Source: Saprospiraceae bacterium
GTDB taxonomy: Bacteria; Bacteroidota; Bacteroidia; Chitinophagales; Saprospiraceae
Direction of reading: 5' to 3'
NCBI GenBank assembly: GCA_028282725.1
Contig: JANQHF010000116.1
Span: 1-46,146, forward strand
DNA: 46,146 bases
The position numbers and the translations under genes are program-made. The notes below the pieces were generated by a model that was given only the letters and a program-made list of their open reading frames with translations, searched no databases and was not told the DNA's origin. The number at the start of each line of letters is the position of its first letter. Positions within the stretch are counted from its first letter, which is position 1. Shown piece by piece: positions 9,376-19,300 of this stretch.

Positions 9376-10398
9376 TTAGTGAAGGATCGGTGTCAGTACC
9401 ATATTCCTGTACATCACTTTCCCATGATCTCCCTGCAAGTAGATAGGTCCTGCGGCAAAGACATCGGAACTAATCGCTCCTCCTGTCGGCCCATGAACAG
9501 GTGCATTGTCGATAATCTTCTGTCCATTCAAGATCACAGTGATGTGACGATCGCAAAGAGTGATGTCCAGTGATTGCCATTCTCCCGGAAGACGTTCAGC
9601 AGCAACTCTTGGTGTGATCCGGCTGTAAATCGCACCCATGTGATGGGCATCCACATCCTTGCCATAGGAGTCCAGCACCTGGACTTCGTATAACCCTCTC
9701 AGGTATACACCACTATTATTTCCTTTGGGTACATTGACTTCCAACTTGAGATTAAAGTCCTCAAAAACTGCATCTGTACGAAGGTTGCCGTAATGGATGT
9801 GATGTTCCTCATCCTGGACGGGTTCGTTCACAAGGATTCCATCTACTATCTTGAATCCATTTCTATGCTCGGAATTGATGACGCTCCAGCCTTTCAGCGT
9901 CGTTCCGTCGAATAAGTCGATCGGTTGGCCATATTTGACTGATGACAAATCAGGTGCGGGTCCAACAGGATCCAGACGTGTACCGACAAATGAAGTTTTA
10001 TATTCAGCGGTGCCCTGCCAATTGGGGCCGGACATCGTACCAAATATGTGATCTCCAATCCGCGTAATATCGAGCCTGTTGGTCATTGTAATCGAACGTT
10101 TAGAATCTTCATCTCCCTTTTTTTCGACTGTTCTCGTGCGAGTTACTACGAGCTTATTTTCACCGGATTGGTATATATGAGCTACGGGTAGAACGCTGCC
10201 ACCAATCCACAAGAGTTCACCATCGAGGTAGCCATTGCGATCATGAATATTTAACCAACTGACTCCACCACCTTCAACATCTATGATCCACATCCCAACC
10301 CACGGTGATTGTCCCGGATCTCCGCCAACGGATTTGTTGGAAATGGTGAATGAGAAAAAGAATGTCAATAAAATGAGTGCCTTAGTTGTGAAGCTCAT
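9376..10398 (-). CDS. DUF1080 protein (3-keto-disaccharide hydrolase family)
   Basis: The 340-residue protein has a signal peptide (1-20). An extra N-terminal module of about 110 residues (30-140) starts SPWVGMWIIDVEGGG. A typical DUF1080 domain follows from 160 to 338: DLFDGTTLKGWSV, FEDFNLKLEVNVPKGNNSG, VYLRGLYEVQVLDSYG and GPIYLQGDHGKVMYRNM. Members of this family can cleave glycosides that were first oxidised at C3, which fits the Gfo/Idh/MocA dehydrogenase encoded three genes upstream. It is probably periplasmic. The N-terminal module is unrecognised; it may bind substrate. Family call is sure, activity on 3-keto sugars is inference. Confidence 0.9.
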   Translation of the reverse strand: MSFTTKALILLTFFFSFTISNKSVGGDPGQSPWVGMWIIDVEGGGVSWLNIHDRNGYLDGELLWIGGSVLPVAHIYQSGENKLVVTRTRTVEKKGDEDSKRSITMTNRLDITRIGDHIFGTMSGPNWQGTAEYKTSFVGTRLDPVGPAPDLSSVKYGQPIDLFDGTTLKGWSVINSEHRNGFKIVDGILVNEPVQDEEHHIHYGNLRTDAVFEDFNLKLEVNVPKGNNSGVYLRGLYEVQVLDSYGKDVDAHHMGAIYSRITPRVAAERLPGEWQSLDITLCDRHITVILNGQKIIDNAPVHGPTGGAISSDVFAAGPIYLQGDHGKVMYRNMVLTPILH

Positions 10399-10461
10399 AA
10401 TTACTATTTATTCAACGTGTAAATTTCAAATATAAAAGTCTCTTCTCAAAATTGACAATGA

Positions 10462-11871
10462 TCAGTTTAAAGTTGGACTCTTGTATTGATATAAAATCAG
10501 GCTGAGACAACAAATGGTCAGGATTCCAAGTAAAGCTAAATCCATTCTTACCGCTAAGACTGTATTCGGAATCAAACCCAAAAGTGAGAGAACAAAGACG
10601 AAGATTGCAATGAGCGTTAACAATGGTAACCACTTCAATTTATGAGCACTTGGAAAGAATATTCCGGTCATTATTAATGGTGCAAGCAATGAAGTACCAG
10701 CAAAACTAGTGCGGGCTAAGAGGACGAGTTCATCGCTGGATAGCAATGCAAAGATCAGAGATGAAATCGCAAAGATCGCAATACCGATTCTTGCTATGGT
10801 CACCATTTTTTTGTCCTCACCGTGCAATACAGATCTCAACTCCCCTCCCAATGCAAATAATTGTGAGTCAGACGTTGATATTGCAGCAGCAATCAAACCG
10901 ATCATGACAATGGCGCCAATAATGCTGGACTGATCAGCAACAAAGGTCTTGTTCAGAAATTCCGAAGTGCTGGCTTCAGGGTAGAGCACAGCTCCATACA
11001 TCCCCATAAACGCCGTGGGCAGGATGACGAGAAATGCGAAAAAACCAATGCCTACGGCCATCCGGTGCAGCGAACGAACATCTTTCAGTATGGCAATCCT
11101 GGTACTCACCTGTGGTTGGGTATATGGTAAGAGCGTAATGGCGATCATTGAGCCTAGCAAAAATTGAAAATTAAAGAGTCCATTCGGACCTGGTACAGAG
11201 AGCAATGCGTCATTGACTTTTTCTACCTCCTCAAACATAGCTTTGATTCCACCAAAATGATTCAGGCAATTCATACCTACGATCCAAATGGCAATCAGCA
11301 GGAGGATACCTTGCATGACATCACTATACATGATGGCTTTCAGTCCGCCCACCTCACTATAAATGATCATGATCGCGACAATAGCAGTCGCCCATAACCA
11401 CATGGGCAGTACATCCGGAAATGTCGCATGCAGGAATATGGCAACTCCACGAATTTGAATCGCTATGTACGGAAGCAAGAAGATAAATACACCGATAAAT
11501 GCAACATAGCCAGCAAACTTCGATCTGTACTGATCCTGGAGGAACCCCGCCATTCCATAGTAGGTAGTTTTTCTGGCCCTTTTGCGAAATGAATAACCGA
11601 TCCATATCAAACCAAAGACCATAACGGCGTCTGAAAACATAAGAAATATCCAGGCTCCGATGCCGTGGACTCTGAAGAAGTCAGGCATTCCGAGTAAGGT
11701 AAAGGTGCTGAAAAGCGTAGCGGCAAATGTGAAAAATCCCAGGAGGGCTCCGAGGTTCGAACCCGCCATTAGATAGTGTAACGAGCTTTTCTCCTTTGAT
11801 TTGGTGCTGTAAGCCAAATACCCCAGTACGCATATGTAGATGGCTCCAATTATCGCAAGTGTACCTAACAT
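10462..11871 (-). CDS. Sodium:solute symporter (SSS family)
   Basis: A 469-residue polytopic inner-membrane protein with about 13 hydrophobic segments. It carries the SSS family signature GGLKAIMYSDVMQG at 175-188 and an SDSQLFALGGELRS segment in the second half. SSS proteins import sugars, organic acids or vitamins with sodium. Its position between the SDR/DUF3311 genes and DUF1080 suggests it imports the sugar or sugar acid processed by the cytoplasmic enzymes of this locus. It starts 9 bases after the small DUF3311-like gene, a pairing seen for many SSS transporters. Exact substrate is unknown. Confidence 0.93.
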   Translation of the reverse strand: MLGTLAIIGAIYICVLGYLAYSTKSKEKSSLHYLMAGSNLGALLGFFTFAATLFSTFTLLGMPDFFRVHGIGAWIFLMFSDAVMVFGLIWIGYSFRKRARKTTYYGMAGFLQDQYRSKFAGYVAFIGVFIFLLPYIAIQIRGVAIFLHATFPDVLPMWLWATAIVAIMIIYSEVGGLKAIMYSDVMQGILLLIAIWIVGMNCLNHFGGIKAMFEEVEKVNDALLSVPGPNGLFNFQFLLGSMIAITLLPYTQPQVSTRIAILKDVRSLHRMAVGIGFFAFLVILPTAFMGMYGAVLYPEASTSEFLNKTFVADQSSIIGAIVMIGLIAAAISTSDSQLFALGGELRSVLHGEDKKMVTIARIGIAIFAISSLIFALLSSDELVLLARTSFAGTSLLAPLIMTGIFFPSAHKLKWLPLLTLIAIFVFVLSLLGLIPNTVLAVRMDLALLGILTICCLSLILYQYKSPTLN

Positions 11872-11880
11872 TTCGCTGAC

Positions 11881-12090
11881 TTATTCATTTCTTCCCGGAT
11901 GGACACGAGTTCCCCACCAGACTAAACCGACAATGAGGAGTGAAACGATCATCCCTGACCAAAGGGTAAAGGGAATGCCAAATATTTGTGGCTTGTATAT
12001 CCCGGTTGGTGTAACAAGGGGTGTAAATGTGATCACAACCAAGACGGCTACAGCCCACTTGATCCATTTCCAAATTCGTTTGTCTGACAT
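11881..12090 (-). CDS. DUF3311-like small membrane subunit of the symporter
   Basis: This 69-residue protein has two predicted membrane helices (about 11-27 and 45-60) separated by a short loop with FGIPFTLW. The pattern matches DUF3311-type proteins that are encoded directly ahead of sodium:solute symporters. Only 9 bases separate it from the symporter start, and it follows the SDR gene by 11 bases. It probably assists folding or assembly of the transporter in the inner membrane. The family call rests on topology, motif and neighbourhood. Confidence 0.8.
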   Translation of the reverse strand: MSDKRIWKWIKWAVAVLVVITFTPLVTPTGIYKPQIFGIPFTLWSGMIVSLLIVGLVWWGTRVHPGRNE

Positions 12091-12101
12091 ATTATGTGTT
12101 T

Positions 12102-12875
12102 TTATAGTCTCGAAATGCTAAATCCTCCATCGACATTGATGACCTGACCCGTCGCGTAAGGCAAATCTCGTCTCAACAGTGCTGCCACCACTTTCCCTAC
12201 ATCTTCCGGACTCCCCCATCTTTTTTCTATGGCAATACCCTGCTCGAAGAGTCGGTCGTACTTTTCTCTTACAGCTGCGGTCATATCTGTTTTGATAATG
12301 CCGGGCCTTACTTCATATACAGGGACTCCCACTTCACCCATCCTGACCGCAAACAATTTTGTGACCATGGAGAGCCCTGCCTTCGAAATACAGTATTGTC
12401 CTCTTTGAACAGACGCCGTATCTGCAGAGATGGACGAGATCATGACGATGCTGGCATCAATCCTGTCTTCGCCTGGATGAGATTCAAGTAGTTTCCTGGC
12501 AAAACTCTGTGAGAGAAAAAAAGTGCCTTTCAGGTTTATATCGATCACCCTGTCGTACGACGCTTCATCCATGTCTAACAAGTCTTTTCTATCTCTTGGC
12601 GCAATTCCGGCGTTGTTCACCAGCGCATGTACATTTTGAAATTGCCTGAATACATCTTCAACAATTCTCATGCGATCATCGGCATTGCCGATATCCCCCT
12701 GGATATAGTGTACGTCGTTGTTCCACTGGCCAAGATTAGCCAGAATGTCCTTTATCTCTGAATCAGGACGGACACCATTGATGGCGAGGTCCCATCCCGC
12801 TTGCGCCAGACAAGTCGCTATTCCCAGGCCAATTCCCCTGCTTCCACCAGTAACCAGTGCAACTCTATTCTTCAT
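12102..12875 (-). CDS. Short-chain dehydrogenase/reductase
   Basis: Starting at the ATG at 12875 gives a 257-residue classical SDR. The Rossmann glycine motif TGGSRGIG is at 9-16, NNAG at 87-90, a catalytic Ser near 147-148, and the YxxxK pair Tyr161/Lys165. The C-terminus ends GQVINVDGGFS, as in 3-oxoacyl-ACP reductase-like SDRs. A longer frame from 12908 adds 11 residues that do not fit the family and overlap the upstream gene more deeply; with the chosen start the overlap is 11 bases. It probably reduces or oxidises a keto sugar or sugar acid with NAD(P) in the cytoplasm, given its neighbours. Confidence 0.9.
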   Translation of the reverse strand: MKNRVALVTGGSRGIGLGIATCLAQAGWDLAINGVRPDSEIKDILANLGQWNNDVHYIQGDIGNADDRMRIVEDVFRQFQNVHALVNNAGIAPRDRKDLLDMDEASYDRVIDINLKGTFFLSQSFARKLLESHPGEDRIDASIVMISSISADTASVQRGQYCISKAGLSMVTKLFAVRMGEVGVPVYEVRPGIIKTDMTAAVREKYDRLFEQGIAIEKRWGSPEDVGKVVAALLRRDLPYATGQVINVDGGFSISRL

Positions 12876-14034
12876 CAGAAATGTTTTCTGAAAGATCGGG
12901 AACATCAATCCATTTTCTCAGTTTCCAACTTAATATGCCCAGTTCGGCCAACTGCACTCCTTTGGCTCCTTCCATCAAATTATTTGTAAAAGGGGAATTC
13001 AACAGGACGTGATTCAGGAAAAGCTTCCATTGAACCTTGAAGGCATTTTCATATTCTTCATCGGCAAAGACTTCTTTCCAACCTTCGTAGAAATTGATGG
13101 GTTGCTTTTGATCAGGATTCCATATCGGAACGGGTGTATCCTCATATGATTGAACGTAACAATTCCGCAAACCGGCGACGGCAGAGCCCTTGGTTCCATC
13201 CACCTGCAGGGTCAAAAGATCTTCTCTTCTGACGCGGGTTGCCCATGAAGAATTAAAATGTGCAACGATTCCTCCTTCCAAAGAGAAGCTCGCATAAGCC
13301 GCATCATCTGCGGTGACCTTGTAGGTCAGTCCGTGTTCGTCTACCCTTTCCGGGATATGAATGGCTCCCAGGCAGGAAACAGCTTTCACCTTTCCAAATA
13401 AATGATCCAGTACATATCTCCAATGACACAGCATGTCGACAATGATCCCTCCTTCGTCTTCCTTTCGGTAGTTCCAGGATGGACGATTTGGAGGAACGGT
13501 ATATCCTTCAAATACCCAGTAGCCGAATTCTCCTCTGACGGATAGTATTCTGCCAAAGAAGCCTTCCTCCTTAAGACGTTTTATTTTTAACAGACCCGGT
13601 AACCACAATTTATCCTGGACTACACCGTGTTTTACTCCTGCCCGAACGGCTGCTTTGTAGATAGAAAGAGCTTCATCCAGGTTGGATCCTGTCGGCTTTT
13701 CACAATAGATGTGTTTACGGGCATCCAAGGCCTTTAATACCGCTTCATGACGCAAACCGGTTACTTGCGCGTCAAAGTAAATGGGATAGTCGTCAGTGGC
13801 CAGTGCAACATCGAGGTTTGTCGTCCACTTTTTGATACCGGATTGTTCACATAATTTCCGAAGCTTCTGTTCATTTCTGCCAACAAGTATTGGATCAGGC
13901 ATGAGCACACTTCCATCATCCAATGGAATACCACCTTCGTTACGGATGGCGACAATGGAACGCATGAGGTGTTGATTAGTGCCCATTCTTCCGGTGACAC
14001 CGTTCATGATTACGCCAACTCGATGAATATTCAT
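12865..14034 (-). CDS. Gfo/Idh/MocA-family oxidoreductase
   Basis: A 389-residue cytoplasmic NAD(P)-dependent oxidoreductase. The N-terminal Rossmann motif is GVTGRMG (12-18). The characteristic EKPTG lies at 112-116 (Lys113 is the usual catalytic lysine), and the second domain has GGIIVDMLCHWRYVLDH with Asp200 and His204. No export signal is present. Relatives oxidise sugars, often at C3, which then feeds DUF1080-type cleavage. The protein ends inside the start of the SDR gene (11-base overlap) and follows the TIM-barrel gene by 41 bases. Confident family call; substrate inferred only from context. Confidence 0.92.
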   Translation of the reverse strand: MNIHRVGVIMNGVTGRMGTNQHLMRSIVAIRNEGGIPLDDGSVLMPDPILVGRNEQKLRKLCEQSGIKKWTTNLDVALATDDYPIYFDAQVTGLRHEAVLKALDARKHIYCEKPTGSNLDEALSIYKAAVRAGVKHGVVQDKLWLPGLLKIKRLKEEGFFGRILSVRGEFGYWVFEGYTVPPNRPSWNYRKEDEGGIIVDMLCHWRYVLDHLFGKVKAVSCLGAIHIPERVDEHGLTYKVTADDAAYASFSLEGGIVAHFNSSWATRVRREDLLTLQVDGTKGSAVAGLRNCYVQSYEDTPVPIWNPDQKQPINFYEGWKEVFADEEYENAFKVQWKLFLNHVLLNSPFTNNLMEGAKGVQLAELGILSWKLRKWIDVPDLSENISDEE

Positions 14035-14075
14035 TTACCTCTTTTCGACAAGTGCAAGAAGTAAGATACTGAATT

Positions 14076-14894
14076 TCATGTAATGATCTGAGCGTAGGCC
14101 TCGATGATGAGATCGAGGTATTCGTCCTGATCCATGGCCCAATATTTATCAGAAAAAATCTCCACCTCCGTCTTACCCGTAAATCCGGCCTCGTAGACCC
14201 AATGCATAATACGTGAAAGATCGATACAGCCTTCACCCATCAAGGCGCGGTCATTCAACACATCGGCCATCGGCATTTTGTAATCACAGATATGAAACCC
14301 AAAGATTTTACCTGATCTTCCCGATCTGTAGATCTCTTTTTCCAGGTCAGGGTCCCACCACAGGTGATACACGTCAATTACGGTCCCGAGGTATTCATCA
14401 TTGAATTTTTCAACTATATCATTGGCCTGCGTAAGGGTGTTGATCGCACTTCGTTCATATGCGTACATGGGATGCAGAGGTTCAATTCCCAATTTGATTC
14501 GGTATTCTTTCGCTACCGGAAGTATCTCCTCAAGTCCGTCAACGATTTGAGATCTTGACTTCTCGAGGGATTGACCCGGATGAGCTCCACAAACCAGGAC
14601 AAGCAGTGGAGCATTGATTTGGGCTGCCTCCCTGATCATTGATTTATTCCAATCTACGGACTTCTTTCGTTCAGAACTTGAATCGTGAGCAAAGAATCCA
14701 CCGCGTACATAGGATGTGACTTCCAGAGGATATTGACGAATTAATTGATTCACTTTTCCTGCATCAGAATCTCTAACGACATGTTCCCATATGCTGATAC
14801 CACCGATGCCTCTATGGGTATATGCGTCAAGTGCTTCTTCTAATGACCAGGGTTTATTGGTAATCGTATGTATGCACAAATTGGATAAATCCAT
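14076..14894 (-). CDS. Sugar phosphate isomerase/epimerase-like TIM barrel
   Basis: With the ATG at 14894 the protein has 272 residues and a xylose-isomerase-like TIM-barrel fold. Likely metal ligands are Glu138 (GIEPLHP), Asp174 (VIDVYHLWWDP), His201 (GFHICDYK) and Glu245 (KTEVEIFS). The chosen start overlaps the upstream stop as TAATG, a coupling signal; a frame from 14912 would add six residues of no use. Members isomerise or epimerise sugars, inositol derivatives and keto sugars, and commonly accompany Gfo/Idh/MocA genes. It probably acts in the cytoplasm just before or after the oxidoreductase. Confidence 0.9.
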   Translation of the reverse strand: MDLSNLCIHTITNKPWSLEEALDAYTHRGIGGISIWEHVVRDSDAGKVNQLIRQYPLEVTSYVRGGFFAHDSSSERKKSVDWNKSMIREAAQINAPLLVLVCGAHPGQSLEKSRSQIVDGLEEILPVAKEYRIKLGIEPLHPMYAYERSAINTLTQANDIVEKFNDEYLGTVIDVYHLWWDPDLEKEIYRSGRSGKIFGFHICDYKMPMADVLNDRALMGEGCIDLSRIMHWVYEAGFTGKTEVEIFSDKYWAMDQDEYLDLIIEAYAQIIT

Positions 14895-16273
14895 TAATGG
14901 TCTTTGACACAATTGAAAAAGGTAAGGTAGTGAGACTCATCAAGGATTCGTTGTAAATAAAGAGCGACCTCCCGTGCGTGATAATCTCCCCACATGGATG
15001 ACTCGCCATTGGGAATCAAACTTCCCTCAGGAACATGGTCCCAACCATAGGGTCGGTGATATACGGAATGAAGGATCAAACCCTGGTGATCAGGATCAAG
15101 GCTGATATAGGGTCTTTGAAAAAGATGGTTGACAACAGTCAGTCCTGCTTGCCAGTACTCCTGCCCATCGCTTTCAAGCTGCTTGTTTAAATAATGACCC
15201 AATCGAAGCAGACCTTGTGCCGCTATACAAGCGGCAGAACTATCAATCGGTTCGTAGTCGTTGTACGGATCAGAGGTCTTTTCGTATACATCGCCCAACA
15301 GGTGCAGATTGGGTGCTCCGGTGTCCCAATAAGGGATGCCGTCAATGGGCGTATATTTTATATAGAAATCACTAGTGGCCTTTGCAGCTTTTAAAAAGAT
15401 TTGCTCTGCTTCATCAAGGCCAGGATCATCAGGATGTTGCTCCTGATGAAATTCGATGTATTCCAGGAGTTCTGCAAACCCTGTGATCGCCCATGCAAGC
15501 CCCCGAGTCCATGTACTGAAACCGGAAAACCCCTGCTGCGCATTCGGACACCGATAAGATCCATCATTCGTATTGAAAATGGATTCGTGGGCAGTCCTGC
15601 CCCATTTATCATAGTCGTCTCTGCCCTCACCATAATAGACAGAATATTTTGCAGTAGCTATAGCATGCTCCATGGCTCTTTCAAGAAGATCCGTAGTTGC
15701 ATCTTTCTCCCCCCAATGGGAAAAGCCCAATTCGTGACTAATGACAAGGGCACGCAGCGATCTGATGGTATCTACAAATAAGGAATGAGGTCCATTAAAA
15801 GAATATATATATCCGCCCTCAGGAAGTGCGGTCCATCGATTAGCCTGAACTGCACCGGATAGTTTGAGCGCCAATTCATAGAAATGGATCTCCCATTCCT
15901 CCTGAGGAATTTTACCTTCCCGGACCAGTCGAAGAAGGTTTCCGTAGGTGCTGCTATTATTAAATCCATGATCATGAACTCCGAAATGACCCACGTGACC
16001 CGCCATCTTTTCCAAAGTTGCATTTCTACCGATTTCCAGAAATTTCTCGTCCCCTGTGGCATCGAATTGCAGAATGGCGGAGCCATATTGAAATCCTTGG
16101 GTCCATTCGGTCCAACCCCGGCTGGTGTATGCTCCATTCCTGGTAAAAACCGGGGCACCCTTATCATGATCATAACCCTCTTCAATGCTGAGAATTTTTC
16201 TTCCCGAAACCTTCCAGAATTCTGACAGTTTGTTGGCCAAGGCAGAAACTTCGAGACTAGAATTGATGATCAT
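14894..16273 (-). CDS. GH88-like unsaturated uronyl hydrolase
   Basis: The protein from the ATG at 16273 has 459 residues and an (alpha/alpha)6-barrel pattern. Two aspartates match the catalytic pair of unsaturated glucuronyl hydrolases: Asp101 in GVHDHGF and Asp168 in SLFVDTIRS. Other family marks are WTRGLAWAI, IPYWDTG and IDSSAACIAAQGLLRL. Such enzymes remove the 4,5-unsaturated uronic acid left by polysaccharide lyases. No signal peptide is evident, so it probably works in the cytoplasm on imported oligosaccharides. A longer frame to 16474 would run into the divergent plus-strand gene. It is the first gene of the minus-strand cluster. Confidence 0.85.
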   Translation of the reverse strand: MIINSSLEVSALANKLSEFWKVSGRKILSIEEGYDHDKGAPVFTRNGAYTSRGWTEWTQGFQYGSAILQFDATGDEKFLEIGRNATLEKMAGHVGHFGVHDHGFNNSSTYGNLLRLVREGKIPQEEWEIHFYELALKLSGAVQANRWTALPEGGYIYSFNGPHSLFVDTIRSLRALVISHELGFSHWGEKDATTDLLERAMEHAIATAKYSVYYGEGRDDYDKWGRTAHESIFNTNDGSYRCPNAQQGFSGFSTWTRGLAWAITGFAELLEYIEFHQEQHPDDPGLDEAEQIFLKAAKATSDFYIKYTPIDGIPYWDTGAPNLHLLGDVYEKTSDPYNDYEPIDSSAACIAAQGLLRLGHYLNKQLESDGQEYWQAGLTVVNHLFQRPYISLDPDHQGLILHSVYHRPYGWDHVPEGSLIPNGESSMWGDYHAREVALYLQRILDESHYLTFFNCVKDH

Positions 16274-16346
16274 ACCTGTCAAGTGTTTTGAATCAGAAAC
16301 GAAAAATAAGAGAATTCCTGGATCTGCTTCATTGGGCATTTTTCTC

Positions 16347-19300
16347 ATGTACGACAATGACTTGAATTTCTTATTTTGTACCGTGGCTTTTGCAATTAAA
16401 TATCGGAATTGGATAATCCTTATGACACTCGTCCTGATCGGGTTGATCGCTACAAGTTTCTGGCCTTCAAACAAAGATGATTTTCAACTGCCTAAAAAAG
16501 TAGATTTCAATCAGCACATCAGGCCCATACTATCCCAAAACTGCTTTATCTGTCATGGCAATGATCCTGAAAGCAGGGAAGCCGGATTGCGTTTGGATAC
16601 TGAAGAAGGTGCAAAGGCCATCCTCGAAAGTGGAAATCGTGCGATCGTAAGTGGTAATCCATCTCGAAGTACAATTGTCTCCAGGATCTCATCCAATGAG
16701 GCTGATTTTAGAATGCCGCCACCTGAATCCAAAAAAATCCTTTCCGGTCAGGAGAAGGCAATGATTAAAAAATGGATCAGACAAGGTGCGGAGTACAAAC
16801 CACATTGGTCTCTTGTGCATCCGAAAAAATCGTTGAATCCTGCCGATCGCACTCTGACCAATACAGAAATTATTGACAAGTACGTACATCAAAAAATTGA
16901 AGAGAAGGGTTTAGTAAGATCACCAGGGGCCAGTAGATCAGCTCTGATTCGAAGGGTGGCCTACCTGGTAACAGGATTGCCTCCAACAGTGGATGAATTA
17001 CAAAGTTTTCTCTCCGATTCTTCTGTTCAGGCCTATGTAAGTATGTTGGACTACTACCTTTCGGCAGATGCTATGGGAGAGAGGTGGGCCCGACATTGGA
17101 TGGACCTTGTGCGTTATGGCGAATCCATGGGTCATGAAGGAGATTACAACATCAGTCATGCTTATGAATACCGGGATTACCTGATCCGGGCATTCAACCA
17201 GGATGTGCCCTATGACCTGTTTGTCAAAGAGCATCTTGCCGGAGATATGTTGGATGAACCACGATATCACCCTACAGATCATTTCAATGAATCTCAAATC
17301 GGAACGGGCTATTTCTTTCTTGGAGAAGGCAAGCATTCCCCGGTGGACATTAAGGAAGAGGAATCGGATAAGATCGATAATATGATTGATGTAACGTCCA
17401 AGACCTTTCTTGGCCTTACCGTGGCATGTGCACGATGTCACGATCACAAATTCGATCCGATTCCGACAACTGATTATTACTCGATGTACGGCATGATCGA
17501 AAGTTCGAGGCTGGTACCGATCGCCGCAAGAAAGCCTTCCAATCAACAAGATCTGATCGATGAATTAAGGACAGCCAAATCCTACATTCGCGAGTCGATT
17601 GCAGATCAGTTGATGATCCAATTAGAAAAAGAGCATGAACGTAATGAGTTGGTTCAACTGACAGATTATTTGTTGAAATCAGGTGCTTCCATCTTGCCGG
17701 ATTCGTCGATGAATATCCTGGCTGATTTCAGATCCGGTGAACGAACAGGTTGGTATGAAGAAGGGATCGCCTTTGGTGGACATGCATCCAGGGGTGAATT
17801 ATTGATCGATCCGGAGACCCTGGAAATGGATGGCTTGATTACTGATTTTGCATCCAGCCGCACTTTGTCGGGTGGAGTTCAGGGAGTCCTCCATTCTCCG
17901 AATTTCACGATTGAGCATGATTCCATTGTAGTAAGAGCGAGAGGTAATAACGGGTTGATCCGGGTGGTCATTGAAAATTTCCAGGTCATTCAAGGTCCTC
18001 TGTGGGATTTTCTTGAGGCCCGGGTGAACGGTGATGAATGGAAGGACTACAAGCTTGAAATGACTCTTGCCAAAGGAAGAAAAGCATATATACAATTCCT
18101 GCCAGGGGATTTCATCGAACATATATATCAAATCGAACCGGATGACTATATAGACGTACAATATGCGGTGGCTTTTTCAGGCGATCATCCTATCGGAAGC
18201 GGAAGCTTGCGACATCCTGGACAAGGTGTGCAACAGGCAGATATTACGGAGGTCATCAATTCATGGAAGAAGGGATCAGCTTCTTCATCCGAAGCGGCAA
18301 TCGTATCAAATTTACTATTTTCAAATGGAAGACGAATTGACATTGCTCCCCAAAATGAACATTTGTCCCAGTACCTCAATCTTTCGAAAGAGCTGTTTGA
18401 TCCCACCCATTTCATTGGGTTTACGGAAGGAGATGCTGTCTTCAGTCCTGTGTTCATTAGAGGGGGCCATGAAAATTTATCCGAGTACAGAACGGATCAT
18501 CGCTTCCTGGAAATGTTTGATAATGAAATGGCCCATTTTCCTTCCGGGGGTAGTGGCAGACTGGCGTGGGCGGAGTCACTTGTTCATCCGGATAATCCAT
18601 TGACTTCACGGGTTATTGTCAACCGTATCTGGCACCACATCTTTGGCCGGGGAATCGTATCTACAGTAGATAATTTTGGACTTCAGGGCGCTTTGCCTTC
18701 CCATCCGGAATTATTGGATGTTCTGGCTGTCCGATTCGTGCAGGAAGGATGGTCAATCAAGACCCTGATCCGGCAAATCATGCTGAGCGAAACTTTCCAG
18801 CGGTCCACTGTGATAATGGATGAAAATAATGAGCTGGATCCCGATAATGCATATCTCAGCCATTTTCCAATCAGGCGACTTGAAGCTGAAGCCATTCGAG
18901 ATGGTATTCTTACTGTTTCAGGTTGCCTGGACCGACAAATGTATGGAGAGGGTGTGCCGGTCCACCTCTCCTCCTTTATGACCGGGCGAGGCAGACCCAA
19001 GGTCTCCGGCCCAATGGACAGTTATGGCAGGAGGAGTATATATCGCACAGTCAGAAGGAACTTTATCCCTGAGATGATGTTGGCTTTTGACATGCCTATC
19101 CCCTTTTCAACCTTTGGGAAAAGGAATACCACAAATGTTCCGGCGCAATCTCTTACTATGCTCAATGATCCATTTATCCATGAGCAAGCAACATATTGGG
19201 CTGAGCGGGTAATATCTCAAAAGGATCAAAGAGATGAAGAAAAAATTGAGCAAATATATTTGACTGCATTTTCGAGAAAGCCGAATACCGAGGAGCTTGA

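Noticed and set aside
15401-16185. Long antisense and alternate frames inside the GH88-like gene
   Set aside because: The GH88 frame has catalytic residues and family motifs; the others are by-products of its codon pattern.
16998-17549. A 183-codon minus-strand frame
   Set aside because: Fully antisense to the conserved DUF1549 region; no family likeness.
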